The translations under genes and the position numbers were made by a program. 64,000 nucleotides of DNA, from assembly GCF_004799685.1 (NCBI RefSeq), contig NZ_CP031311.1, positions 1,426,001 to 1,490,000 of the forward strand, read 5' to 3'. Of the stretch, positions 52,365-59,914 are shown piece after piece; the stretch's first letter is position 1, and each line of letters begins with the position of its first letter. The stretch comes from Halobellus limi (lineage in GTDB: Archaea; Halobacteriota; Halobacteria; Halobacteriales; Haloferacaceae). Under the pieces are notes generated by a model. It was given only the letters and a program-made list of their open reading frames with translations, ran no database searches and had not been told where the DNA came from.

Positions 52365-55300
52365 GCGTAACCGACAATAAATTCACATTAGACACGAAGA
52401 GTATCATCGTCCTGACGGTCGCCGCCCTCGTCGCGGTCGGAAGCATCGGCGGGGCGGCCGCGGGGGTCGGCTCTCTCGGCGGCCTCCAGATGGTGACAGC
52501 CCAGGAAGAAGAATCGAAAGAGACGGCGGTTCGTCTCGAACCGAGCAGTGCCACGGTCAATCCGGGACAGACGACGACGTACGACGTTGTCGTCCAGGAC
52601 CCGGTCGCGACACCCAACGGCAGCATCGCCGCTTACGAGCTGACAGTCTGGATCGAGGAGTCGCAGGTCGCCTCCATCACCGATTTCAGTATCGTCGGAG
52701 ATCCCGGGCTAGCGGACGTGAACGAGGACCCTAGTAACTCATCGGTTCGGGTCTCCGTGGCTCTGGCGAACATATCCGGGACCGACAACGTCTCGATCGG
52801 AACCGTAACCGTTCGTGGCCAGGCACCCGGAAACAGTGACATCGGGCTCAGCGTGAATTCTCTGGGTGATCCGGAGGGCAATTCTTATACCGTGACTGAG
52901 ACGCCCGGCGCATCGATCACCGTCGAATCGCCGGGACAACCCGAATCCGACCCGGCTGACTTCGAGGTGTCGAACCTGCAGGCGCCGTCGAGTGCGATGC
53001 AGGGTGACTTGATCGACGTCTCCGCGGACGTCGAAAACGTCGGCGACTCCGAGGGAACGCAGACGGTCGGGTTCCGGATCGGATCCGGTTCTCTCGAATC
53101 GGATGACGACTTCCTCACACAGGAGGTGACGCTGGAGAGCGGCGAGACCGAGACCGTCACGTTCAGCGATATCGACACGAGTAGCCGCTCGCCCGGGGAC
53201 TACACCCACGGCATCTTCACCGCCAACGACTCCGAGACGGCGACGATCACCATCGAGGAGCGACCGGAGACCAGCGTGAGTCTCCAGCCGAGTACCGCGA
53301 CGGTCGACACCGGTGAGACGACGACCTACGACGTCGTCGCCGACAGCGCGTCCGAAGGCGTCGGCGCCTACAACTTCACCGTCAGCGTCGCGGACACGTC
53401 CGTCGCCTCGATAACCGACGCCGAGGCGTTGGCGAACGCGTCCACGACCGACGTCTCCGTCGCGAGCGACGGCTCGTCGGTCGAAGTCGTCGGCGCGATG
53501 GCGGACACGTCCGACACCGGGAGCGTCACGATCGGGAACGTGACCGTCGAAGGCGTCGACCCCGGAAATAGTGCAGTCGGACTCAGCGTGGAAGCGCTGG
53601 GCACGCAAGCGGGCGACGGGTACGAGGTAACTGACACGTCCGGCGCGTCGATCACCGTCGAGGCGCCCGGGGGCGATCCCGGTCCCAGTCCTGATCCTGG
53701 TCCGGCGGACTTCGGAGTGTCGAACCTCCAGGCCCCGTCGAGCGCGACGGTCGGTGACTCGATCGACGTCTCCGCGGAGATCACCAACACCGGCGACTCC
53801 GAGGGAACCCAGTCCGTCGACTTCCGCCTCGATCAGAACGACAACGACGACCTCGAAACCAACGAGACCCTCGACTCCCAGAACGTGACGCTGGGAGCGG
53901 GCGAGAGCACGACCGTGACGTTCAGCGATATCGACACCAGCGGCCTCGAACCGGGCGAGTACACCCACGGCGTGGCCACGGCGAACGAGACGGCCACCGC
54001 GACGATCGAACTCACGGCTGCCAACGAGCCGCCGACCGCTGACGCCGGCGAGGATCAGACCGTCGTGGAAGAGGCGTCCGTGACGCTCGACGCGAGCGAC
54101 TCCACCGACCCGGACGACGACTCGCTCGCGTACGCGTGGACCCAGACCGACGGCCCGAACGTCTCGCTCCCTGATTCGAGCGCGGCGGATCCGTCCTTCA
54201 CGGCTCCGGACGTCGACGAGGAGACGACGCTGACCTTCGAGGTGGAGGTCAGTGACGGCGAGGGCGGCACCGACACCGACGAGGTGACGGTGACCGTGCT
54301 CCCCGCCGAGGAGGAGGCGTTCTTCGCTGTCACCTCGCTGGACGTGCCGGCCGAAGTCCAGCAGGGCGAGTCCGTCGAGGTCACCGGCGAGATCACCAAC
54401 ACCGGTGACGTCGAGGAAACGCAGACCGTCGAGGTCCGCATCGACTTCGATCGGGACGGGACTCCGGAGACGGTCCAGTCGCGGTCGATAACCCTCGCGG
54501 GCGGGGAAAGCACCTCGCTGACGCTCACTCGAACCGTTCCCCCGGCCGTCTCACCGGGGACGTACACCGGCGGCCTGTTCACCGACGATGACTCCGAGAC
54601 GGCGACGGTGACGGTCGTCCCGCCGTCACAGGGCCCGCCCGAGGAGAACGAACCGCCGACCGCCGACGCCGGCGATGATCGGACCGTCTCCGAAGAGAGC
54701 ACTGTGACGCTCGACGCCAGTGGGTCCACGGACCCCGACGGCGACTCGCTGTCGTACACGTGGACCCAGACCGACGGCCCGGACGTCTCGCTCTCTGATT
54801 CGAGCGCGGCGGATCCGTCCTTCACGGCCCCATTGGTCGACGATGAGACGACGCTGACCTTCGAGGTGGAGGTCAGTGACGGCGAGGGCGGCACCGACAC
54901 CGACGCGGTGACGGTGACCGTCGAGCCGGTCGAGACCGCCGGAGCGTTCTTCGAGGTCACGGCCCTCCACGTTCCGGATCGAGCGGCACAGGGCGAATCC
55001 GTCGAGGCCACCGGCGAGATCACCAACACCGGTGACGCCGAGGGCACTCAGACCGTCGAGGTCCGCATCGACGTCGACGGCGACGGTACCCCGGAGACGA
55101 TACGGTCGCGCTCGATAACCCTCTCCGCCGGGGAAAGCTACTCGATGACGGCGACGCGAACCGTCCCGACGGATCTGGAACCGGGGACCTACACCGGCGG
55201 CCTGTTCACCGAGGACAGCAGCCTGACGGACACGATCGAGATCGTGGCGGCCCAGCCGGACGAGCGGTTCACGCGCGATGAGATCGCCCAGGCCAAGTAC

Positions 55301-55798
55301 GGGTACGACTTCGACGAACTCAGCGACGAGACGTCACGGGAGGTCGAGGAGCTGTACAACCGTCAGCCGTTCGCAGACGGTGCACACCCCGAGGACGTCA
55401 AGACGCGCGACGAGATCGCACAGGAGCGTCACGACAGGGACTTCGACGAACTGAGCCGCGAAACCACGGTCGAGATCCAGTCCGACTTCGACGCGCAGTT
55501 CGGCGATACGGGCGACGACGCGGAGTACACCCGCGACGAGATCGCCCAGGCCAAGTACGGCCACGACTTCGACGAACTGAGCACCGAGACCTCCGGACAG
55601 GTCGAGGAGCTGTACAACCGCCAGCCGTTCGCAGACGGTGCGAGTCCGAGCGAAGTCCAGACTCGCGAGGAGATAGCGAACCAGAAGTACGGAATGGACC
55701 TCGACGAGCTCAGTCGTGAGACGCGACTGGAAATCGAGGGAACGTACCACGAACAGTTCGCGGCGTCCACGGAGGGATCCGAGCAGTCACCGGAGTAA
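52361..55798 (+). CDS. Giant secreted modular surface protein: two cohesin-like, four CARDB, two PKD-like domains and four 44-residue repeats
   Basis: A 1145-residue exported protein; the N-terminal signal is TKSIIVLTVAALVAVGSIGG. Order: cohesin-like 1 (about 54-182), CARDB 1 (198-295), cohesin-like 2 (304-430), CARDB 2 (447-547), REJ/PKD 1 (554-648), CARDB 3 (652-757), REJ/PKD 2 (761-858), CARDB 4 (861-965). Four repeats follow, starting at 971, 1015, 1057 and 1101 with consensus TRDEIAQxKYGxDFDELSxE. There is no membrane helix or sorting tag at the C-terminus. It is coupled to the dockerin-bearing gene by an ATGA overlap, so a cohesin-dockerin pairing between the products is a natural inference. 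Confidence 0.85.
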   Translation: MSVTDNKFTLDTKSIIVLTVAALVAVGSIGGAAAGVGSLGGLQMVTAQEEESKETAVRLEPSSATVNPGQTTTYDVVVQDPVATPNGSIAAYELTVWIEESQVASITDFSIVGDPGLADVNEDPSNSSVRVSVALANISGTDNVSIGTVTVRGQAPGNSDIGLSVNSLGDPEGNSYTVTETPGASITVESPGQPESDPADFEVSNLQAPSSAMQGDLIDVSADVENVGDSEGTQTVGFRIGSGSLESDDDFLTQEVTLESGETETVTFSDIDTSSRSPGDYTHGIFTANDSETATITIEERPETSVSLQPSTATVDTGETTTYDVVADSASEGVGAYNFTVSVADTSVASITDAEALANASTTDVSVASDGSSVEVVGAMADTSDTGSVTIGNVTVEGVDPGNSAVGLSVEALGTQAGDGYEVTDTSGASITVEAPGGDPGPSPDPGPADFGVSNLQAPSSATVGDSIDVSAEITNTGDSEGTQSVDFRLDQNDNDDLETNETLDSQNVTLGAGESTTVTFSDIDTSGLEPGEYTHGVATANETATATIELTAANEPPTADAGEDQTVVEEASVTLDASDSTDPDDDSLAYAWTQTDGPNVSLPDSSAADPSFTAPDVDEETTLTFEVEVSDGEGGTDTDEVTVTVLPAEEEAFFAVTSLDVPAEVQQGESVEVTGEITNTGDVEETQTVEVRIDFDRDGTPETVQSRSITLAGGESTSLTLTRTVPPAVSPGTYTGGLFTDDDSETATVTVVPPSQGPPEENEPPTADAGDDRTVSEESTVTLDASGSTDPDGDSLSYTWTQTDGPDVSLSDSSAADPSFTAPLVDDETTLTFEVEVSDGEGGTDTDAVTVTVEPVETAGAFFEVTALHVPDRAAQGESVEATGEITNTGDAEGTQTVEVRIDVDGDGTPETIRSRSITLSAGESYSMTATRTVPTDLEPGTYTGGLFTEDSSLTDTIEIVAAQPDERFTRDEIAQAKYGYDFDELSDETSREVEELYNRQPFADGAHPEDVKTRDEIAQERHDRDFDELSRETTVEIQSDFDAQFGDTGDDAEYTRDEIAQAKYGHDFDELSTETSGQVEELYNRQPFADGASPSEVQTREEIANQKYGMDLDELSRETRLEIEGTYHEQFAASTEGSEQSPE

Positions 55799-55816
55799 CT
55801 CCCGGTAGGTGACACG

Positions 55817-55877
55817 CCGTCGCGTCGGTTCGGCGACGGTGTCGATCCCCTCCTCTCGGAGGATCCGCCACGAGAGG
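55817..55877 (+). terminator. Two consecutive hairpins after the surface operon
   Basis: CCGTCGC/GCGACGG (55817-55823 with 55833-55839) and CCTCTCG/CGAGAGG (55852-55858 with 55871-55877) are perfect 7-bp stems just after the stop at 55798. They could protect or end the mRNA. No strong T tract follows, which haloarchaeal termination usually prefers, so this is tentative. Confidence 0.3.
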
Positions 55878-55978
55878 GGCCTGTTTGCTCTTTGGAAGCC
55901 GTATCATCCACAATCACAGCACCGGTTGCTGCACCCGGTAGCCGCCATTATTTTGACGAAACCAAGCGAACGGTCAGT

Positions 55979-56698
55979 ATGGCACGTACCGCAGTCATCG
56001 CCGGTGTCGGCCCCGGACTCGGCGAGTCGCTGGCCCGCAAGTTCGCCGCCGAAGGGTGTCAGGTCGCGTTGTTCGCCCGCACAGCATCGTTCATCGAGGA
56101 GCTAGCGGACGATCTCCCCGCACCGGGCGAGGGCCTCGCCGTCCCGACCGATCTGAGCGAGGTCGAATCGATTCGAGAGGGTTTCGAGACGGTCAGAGAG
56201 GCGTTCGGACCCGTCGACGTGCTCGTCAATCACGCGAGCGCGGCCTCCTGGGAGGGGCTGATGGATCTGAGCGTCGAGGAGTTCGAGAACGCGTGGGCGG
56301 TCGGCGGCCGCGGGGCGTTCGTCTGCTCGAAGGAGGCCGTCGGCGATATGCTGGAGACGGGCGGCGGGACGGTGATCTTCACGGGCGCGACCTCTGCGGT
56401 GCGGAGCCTCGGTGGCACGATCGGGTTCACCGCCGCGAAGTTCGCGGCTCGCGGGATGGCGATGGACGTCGCCCAGGAGTTCGGACCGGAGGGGGTCCAC
56501 GTCGCCCACGTCGTCATCGACGGCCAGATCGACAATCCCGGGACCCGCGAGCGGCTCCCCGACCGGGAACCCGACACCTTCCTCGACCCCGACGAGATGG
56601 CCGAGACCTACTGGCACCTCGTCGAACAGGACGACGTCGGCACCCAACCCTTCGAGGTGCACATCACGAACGGACCACAGAACACGGAGTTCCTGTGA
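55979..56698 (+). CDS. Short-chain dehydrogenase/reductase-like protein lacking the catalytic tyrosine
   Basis: A 239-residue SDR fold. The cofactor loop is TAVIAGVGPGLGESLARKFA, VLVNHASAASWEGL replaces the usual NNAG, and GGGTVIFTGATSAVRSLGGT carries the serine strand. At the active-site helix the sequence is IGFTAAKFAARGMAMDVAQE: the YxxxK tyrosine is phenylalanine while the lysine is kept. NAD(P) binding is likely, but normal SDR proton relay is doubtful. The ATG at 55979 is chosen because a TATA-like TATTTTGAC (about 55948-55956) stands 27 nt upstream. It lies between the surface operon and the accessory island. Confidence 0.85.
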   Translation: MARTAVIAGVGPGLGESLARKFAAEGCQVALFARTASFIEELADDLPAPGEGLAVPTDLSEVESIREGFETVREAFGPVDVLVNHASAASWEGLMDLSVEEFENAWAVGGRGAFVCSKEAVGDMLETGGGTVIFTGATSAVRSLGGTIGFTAAKFAARGMAMDVAQEFGPEGVHVAHVVIDGQIDNPGTRERLPDREPDTFLDPDEMAETYWHLVEQDDVGTQPFEVHITNGPQNTEFL

Positions 56699-56947
56699 GC
56701 TCGGACACGGAGGTCGTCGTCCACGACGGAGCGACTGAGCTCCCGGTGTGGGTACATCGATCCCGACTCGCCGTCAACGGCTGTCTTCCGTTCGCTCCGC
56801 TTTCGGGAGCGAGAGACGAATCGGACCGCAATCGACTTCGAATCGGCTCGGAAGGAAGTCCGCCCTCCCCGGGAACAACTTCTCGATTGGCGTTGCTGAT
56901 TCTCGTACGCTGACCGCTGTAAGCCGGTTTTTGGATCATCGGATTTC
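56699..56947. other. Spacer between the SDR gene and the integrase
   Basis: No gene, tRNA or tRNA fragment is recognisable. If the integrase marks an element end, the attachment site should lie here or in the SDR 3' end, but I found no matching copy elsewhere in the window. Confidence 0.4.
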
Positions 56948-57967
56948 TCATAGGACTTCGATATGTTCGCGGCGCTGTTCCATCCGGTCGCGAAGCTTCT
57001 CCTCGCGGGGACGCTCGTCGTAGTGCTGTTCGATCACTTCTTGCGTCGCGTTCACCCGACGCTCGATCACCTCCGCCGGCAGCCCCTCTCGCTTCATCCG
57101 GATGATCGCCGCCGACCGGACGTCGTGGGGAGACCGCGACGACGGACACAGCGACCGCCGACCGGTTTCGGTAGCCTCGCACGTCTCGATCTCCCGATCG
57201 TGCGGACACCCACCGATCCAACACGGCGTCGTCAGCCGGTAGATTAGTTCCCGAATCGCTGACTCGGAGAACCGCCCCTGACGCGTCGAGATCAGCGGCC
57301 GTCGGCCCTGATCGTCGGTGACGTCGTGGCGGTTCACCCGGCGGTAGTCCTCGATCAGCTCGACGATCTCGTCGGTCAGGGCGACCCACCGCTCGCCCGA
57401 CGTCCCGTTCTTCAGCGGCGTCGCCGGCGGTCGGTGATTGAACTCGACGAAGTTCTCGTCGGGGTGGAAGTCACCGACGTCGATCGCCCGGAGCCCGCCG
57501 AGACGACACCCGATATGGAAGAACAGCGCGAGCGTCACGTGATCGCGACTCGCGTACTCGAACTTCGCCAGATAGTCGAGCACGTCGTCGACGCGATCGG
57601 GCTGAAGATCGTGGGTCCGAACCAGTTCGTCCTCGTTCAGCGACGGGATGCGGACCTTCGAGGCGATCCCCTCCGGTGCGGCCTCGATCGATTCGCAGAA
57701 CTCCAAGAACGCCTTGTAGGTAAAGGAGTTCCCGCGGAGTGTCGACGGTGCGACCTCGCAGTCCTCGATACGGTACCGCCGGTACCGAGCGAGATCACGG
57801 CCGGTCAGTTCGGTCAGGTCGTCGATTCCCTCCTCGTGGAGCCACTTCTTCAGCTGCTTCAGCCGATACTCGTGGGCCCGACGCGACCGCTGGCGAAGAT
57901 CCACCCGATCCGAGAGGTACATTTGAATCGCTTCGTCGGGCGAGATCGGATTCAGGTCGTCGCTCAC
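56948..57967 (-). CDS. Tyrosine recombinase/integrase (XerC/D-like)
   Basis: A 339-residue site-specific recombinase. A SAM-like core-binding domain covers residues 1-105 (YRLKQLKKWLHEEGIDDLTE). The catalytic domain has box I R155 in FFHIGCRLGGLRAIDVGDF, HxxR with H281 and R284 in SRSPHDVRSAAIIRMKREGL, and the nucleophile Y316 in ATQEVIEQHYDERP. A cysteine set (C249, C254, C263, C274) in the insertion before the HxxR may hold zinc. The start is GTG at 57967, overlapping the stop of the upstream Cys-rich gene (GTGA). It probably moves the island that extends to the right. Confidence 0.92.
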   Translation of the reverse strand: MSDDLNPISPDEAIQMYLSDRVDLRQRSRRAHEYRLKQLKKWLHEEGIDDLTELTGRDLARYRRYRIEDCEVAPSTLRGNSFTYKAFLEFCESIEAAPEGIASKVRIPSLNEDELVRTHDLQPDRVDDVLDYLAKFEYASRDHVTLALFFHIGCRLGGLRAIDVGDFHPDENFVEFNHRPPATPLKNGTSGERWVALTDEIVELIEDYRRVNRHDVTDDQGRRPLISTRQGRFSESAIRELIYRLTTPCWIGGCPHDREIETCEATETGRRSLCPSSRSPHDVRSAAIIRMKREGLPAEVIERRVNATQEVIEQHYDERPREEKLRDRMEQRREHIEVL

Positions 57968-58467
57968 GCCCGATCACCGTCCCTATCGCCGCAGTACCCA
58001 CAGTTCGCCTTCGGACAGAACACGCGCGACCCGACCGCGTCGCAGAAGTGGGAATTCGCTCGGTCGCGACGACGCGTCGGCTTCTCGTGACCCATCGGCG
58101 CGCCGCGGCCGTCGGTTCGAAGGCTGTACGTTCCGCTCGTCGTTGAAGGATTCCGATCCATAGGTTCGCTCGAAGTCAAAAATCCGATCTCGTGACCGCA
58201 CGGCTTCAGCGTACGCCGACCCGGAGCGTCCGCGGAGATCCCCGCGACCTCGCACCCGCATATCGCGCACGCGCCGTTGTTCGTCGTTGATGCCGCTTTC
58301 GTGCCGGGAGTTTCAAGCCCCCGGAGAGAGTTGGTTTGCATAGGTTCTGCGCCACTTCGCAGGACCTCACGCGGGCCCGCTGCGCCCACAGCGGGGTCCG
58401 CTTCGATTTCGCAATGGACCCGATCGCCGAGCGACGGGTCCGCGATAGGCTCCTGCTGATTCCCCAT
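57964..58467 (-). CDS. Cys-rich accessory protein of the integrase operon
   Basis: A 167-residue protein that I do not recognise. Cysteine motifs: GACAICGCEVAG (CxxCxC), LKPCGHEIGF, and at the C-terminus NSHFCDAVGSRVFCPKANCG ending CGYCGDRDGDRA, enough for two zinc sites. The N-terminal third is variable. The ATG at 58467 lies about 22-27 nt from a minus-strand TATA-like TACTTATTA (about 58482-58490), so it is leaderless. It overlaps the integrase GTG by four bases and is therefore made with it. It could be a recombination-directionality factor or DNA-binding adaptor, by position only. Confidence 0.65.
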   Translation of the reverse strand: MGNQQEPIADPSLGDRVHCEIEADPAVGAAGPREVLRSGAEPMQTNSLRGLETPGTKAASTTNNGACAICGCEVAGISADAPGRRTLKPCGHEIGFLTSSEPMDRNPSTTSGTYSLRTDGRGAPMGHEKPTRRRDRANSHFCDAVGSRVFCPKANCGYCGDRDGDRA

Positions 58468-58502
58468 CGTAACTAATTGGTAATAAGTATTGATGCCGAA
58501 CG

Positions 58503-58559
58503 CTATCATAGAAGTAGTTAATGCTATCAAGCATCCAAACATCCATAATACTATGATAG
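58503..58559. promoter_or_regulatory. Paired TATCATAG operator sites in the divergent promoter
   Basis: CTATCATAG (58503-58511) and its exact complement CTATGATAG (58551-58559) flank the AT-rich spacer between the integrase operon and the phiH1-type repressor gene. A partial third copy, GCTATCAAGC, lies near 58523-58532. The right site overlaps the repressor's own TATA region (about 58546-58556), as expected for autoregulation. Confidence 0.6.
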
Positions 58560-58581
58560 AGCCTGCTAAGACCCGGATGTT

Positions 58582-58851
58582 ATGCGTCGGCCGGTGGTGT
58601 CGTGGATGACAAAATCCGACGACGCCATTCTCGAACTTCTGGCAGAAGCGGGGATCGCTATTCCTCCGACAGCGATTGCGTTCAATATAGAAAATGTCTC
58701 GCGGCCGACCGTTGATCGTCGTCTCCCGAATCTGGAAGCTGTCGGTCTCGTAAAGCGCTTCGACGAGCCGCAAGGGTACACCGAAATCACCGAAAAAGGA
58801 AAATTGTACCTCGCGGGCGATCTCGACGAAGACGACCTCCCGGAACCGTAG
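58582..58851 (+). CDS. phiH1-type winged-helix repressor
   Basis: An 89-residue winged helix. It begins MRRPVVSWMTKSDDAILELL, the same opening (MR.P..WM...DD.ILE.L) as halophage phiH1 repressor-like proteins, which is why the ATG at 58582 is preferred over that at 58606. Then come IAFNIENVSRPTVDRRLPNL (recognition helix) and VKRFDEPQGYTEITEKGKLY with the conserved ITEkGk.YL motif. It is divergent from the integrase operon and probably represses both directions through the TATCATAG sites. The toxin-antitoxin pair follows 39 bases downstream. Its last codons (E-P-stop) mark the left boundary of the duplicated module. Confidence 0.82.
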   Translation: MRRPVVSWMTKSDDAILELLAEAGIAIPPTAIAFNIENVSRPTVDRRLPNLEAVGLVKRFDEPQGYTEITEKGKLYLAGDLDEDDLPEP

Positions 58852-58890
58852 CGACAGAACGCTTATTCGACCAGTGCTCAAAGAGAAGGT

Positions 58891-59157
58891 ATGGCGAGCG
58901 CGACACGCGACGCACCCGATGAGGAGGGCGTCGAGTTCATCCACGAGGAAGACGGCAAGATCACCGCCAAGGATCTCGAAACCGGTGTCGCGTCCTTCGG
59001 CGACACGAAGGCCGAAGCCCTCCGGATGCTCGCGGAGGCGATCGAGCTTCACGAGGGCGGCGGCGAGCCCGTGACCGAGGAAGACCTCGAAGAATGGGGT
59101 CTCGACCCCGATCCGGTGCCGGACGAGCCGAAGGAACTCCCTGATTTTATGAAGTGA
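58891..59157 (+). CDS. hicB: HicB-like antitoxin (copy 1)
   Basis: An 88-residue protein with the partial RNase-H-like HicB fold: FIHEEDGKITAKDLETGVAS, then FGDTKAEALRMLAEAIELHE, the sequence by which HicB antitoxins are recognised. There is no separate DNA-binding domain, unlike longer HicB proteins, so the neighbouring phiH1-type repressor may do the regulation. TATA-like CTTATTCG (58862-58869) lies 27 nt upstream, so the message is leaderless. The stop is followed at once by the HicA ATG (TGAATG). It should neutralise HicA by direct binding. Confidence 0.85.
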   Translation: MASATRDAPDEEGVEFIHEEDGKITAKDLETGVASFGDTKAEALRMLAEAIELHEGGGEPVTEEDLEEWGLDPDPVPDEPKELPDFMK

Positions 59158-59409
59158 ATGGTCCGGACGAACTTCTCCGGACACGATATCGCGTCGGTGC
59201 TCCACGACTTCGGCTACAAGCGTGTCGGCCGTGTCGGGAGCCACCTGAAGATGCGCTACGAGTCGCCGGACACTGACGAAGTTCGAATCGTCTCGATCCC
59301 GATGAAGTCCGAGGATGAAATCCCGACCGGAACCCTCCAGTCGATCGCTGATCAGTGCGGTGCGGAGGACTTCCACGCGTGGTGCGAGTGGATCGACGAG
59401 CATCGCTGA
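59158..59409 (+). CDS. hicA: HicA toxin, mRNA interferase (copy 1)
   Basis: An 83-residue dsRBD-like HicA: MVRTNFSGHDIASVLHDFGY, then GRVGSHLKMRYESPDTDEVR with the catalytic His in GSH, and PTGTLQSIADQCGAEDFHAW. HicA toxins cleave mRNA and are held by HicB. It is contiguous with hicB, with no intergenic base. It is tail-to-tail with the 92-residue gene, 5 bases apart. The likely role is stabilisation of the island or phage-induced growth arrest. Confidence 0.88.
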   Translation: MVRTNFSGHDIASVLHDFGYKRVGRVGSHLKMRYESPDTDEVRIVSIPMKSEDEIPTGTLQSIADQCGAEDFHAWCEWIDEHR

Positions 59410-59414
59410 CGCGT

Positions 59415-59693
59415 TCATACTTCCTCCGAACCGCCTCGGACGGCTCGAATCTCGATTCTCGATAAGACCGGCTCGATCCACTCGGGGAGCCGGCCGATCT
59501 CCCAGCGCGAGTACGCGATCTCGTCGTTGACGACGAACTCCCAGGTGTCGCTTCCGGCGTCGACGACGACTCGGCTATCTGGGTTGTCGAAAACTAACAG
59601 CGTGATCGCGCCGATGTCCGTCTCTTCGACGTCGTCGGGCTCGATCGTCGTGACGTGGTCTGCGTTCCGTGGATTTGGTGGTATTCGTTGCAT
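59415..59693 (-). CDS. Uncharacterised 92-residue protein convergent with hicA
   Basis: Not recognised. The sequence is acidic and beta-rich by inspection (VTTIEPDDVEETDIGAITLL, VVVDAGSDTWEFVVNDEIAY, LPEWIEPVLSRIEIRAVRGG), with no Cys and no membrane segment. A minus-strand TATA-like TTTTTACATA (about 59717-59727) is placed 27-30 nt from the ATG, so it is probably expressed. A truncated copy lies at 61531-61653. It is not related by eye to HicA or HicB, so it may be a third component of the module. Confidence 0.65.
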   Translation of the reverse strand: MQRIPPNPRNADHVTTIEPDDVEETDIGAITLLVFDNPDSRVVVDAGSDTWEFVVNDEIAYSRWEIGRLPEWIEPVLSRIEIRAVRGGSEEV

Positions 59694-59760
59694 CCACGAG
59701 ATCCGACAATGGGTATGTAAAAAGTGAAACCGGGCGTGATATCGGAAACGGAACGGAAAC
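59662..59760. repeat. 99-bp perfect direct repeat, copy 1
   Basis: Bases 59662-59760 are identical to 61622-61720. They contain the first 11 codons of the 92-residue gene, its promoter, and a plus-strand stretch ending in ATATCGGAAACGGAACGGAA. This is far more similar than the flanking hicA/hicB coding sequence, which points to recombination or gene conversion. Confidence 0.95.
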
Positions 59761-59859
59761 GTCGATTTCGGCGTTTTTAGGTTATCCAGACGTCAGCGAA
59801 CGGCAAAATATCGGAAATATCGGAAGTGTTGCCGTGATGCGATTAGCGGAATATCGGAA
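59739..59859 (+). repeat. Four copies of ATATCGGAA
   Basis: ATATCGGAA occurs at 59739-59747, 59808-59816, 59817-59825 and 59851-59859, all in the same orientation, the middle two adjacent. Copy 2 of the module keeps two (61699-61707 and 61802-61810). Same-direction short repeats in an AT-rich, gene-free stretch resemble iterons or a regulator-binding array; the last copy is exactly at the module boundary. Confidence 0.85.
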
Positions 59860-59884
59860 ATGGCCTATGTGCTGGTCCCTTACG

Positions 59885-59891
59885 TATATAA
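59885..59891 (+). promoter_or_regulatory. TATA box of the protease gene
   Basis: TATATAA centred 27 nt before the ATG at 59915, which fixes that ATG as the start of a leaderless message rather than any upstream in-frame codon. Confidence 0.75.
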
Positions 59892-59914
59892 TGCCAGTTT
59901 ACAACCTATTTGTG

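Larger units (their letters stand above)
58843..59859 (+). repeat. Duplicated module, copy 1 (hicBA + 92-residue gene + flank)
   Basis: The block from the last codons of the repressor (58843) to 59859 recurs at 60964-61810. The first 28 bases (58843-58870) and the last 26 bases (59834-59859) are identical in both copies. The middle coding part has diverged, and copy 2 has lost about 160 bases of the 92-residue gene. The next gene to the right differs completely between copies. Confidence 0.9.

Noticed and set aside
56699-56947. tRNA gene or tRNA fragment as attachment site for the integrase
   Set aside because: No cloverleaf or T-loop sequence could be recognised, and no repeated copy was found in the window.
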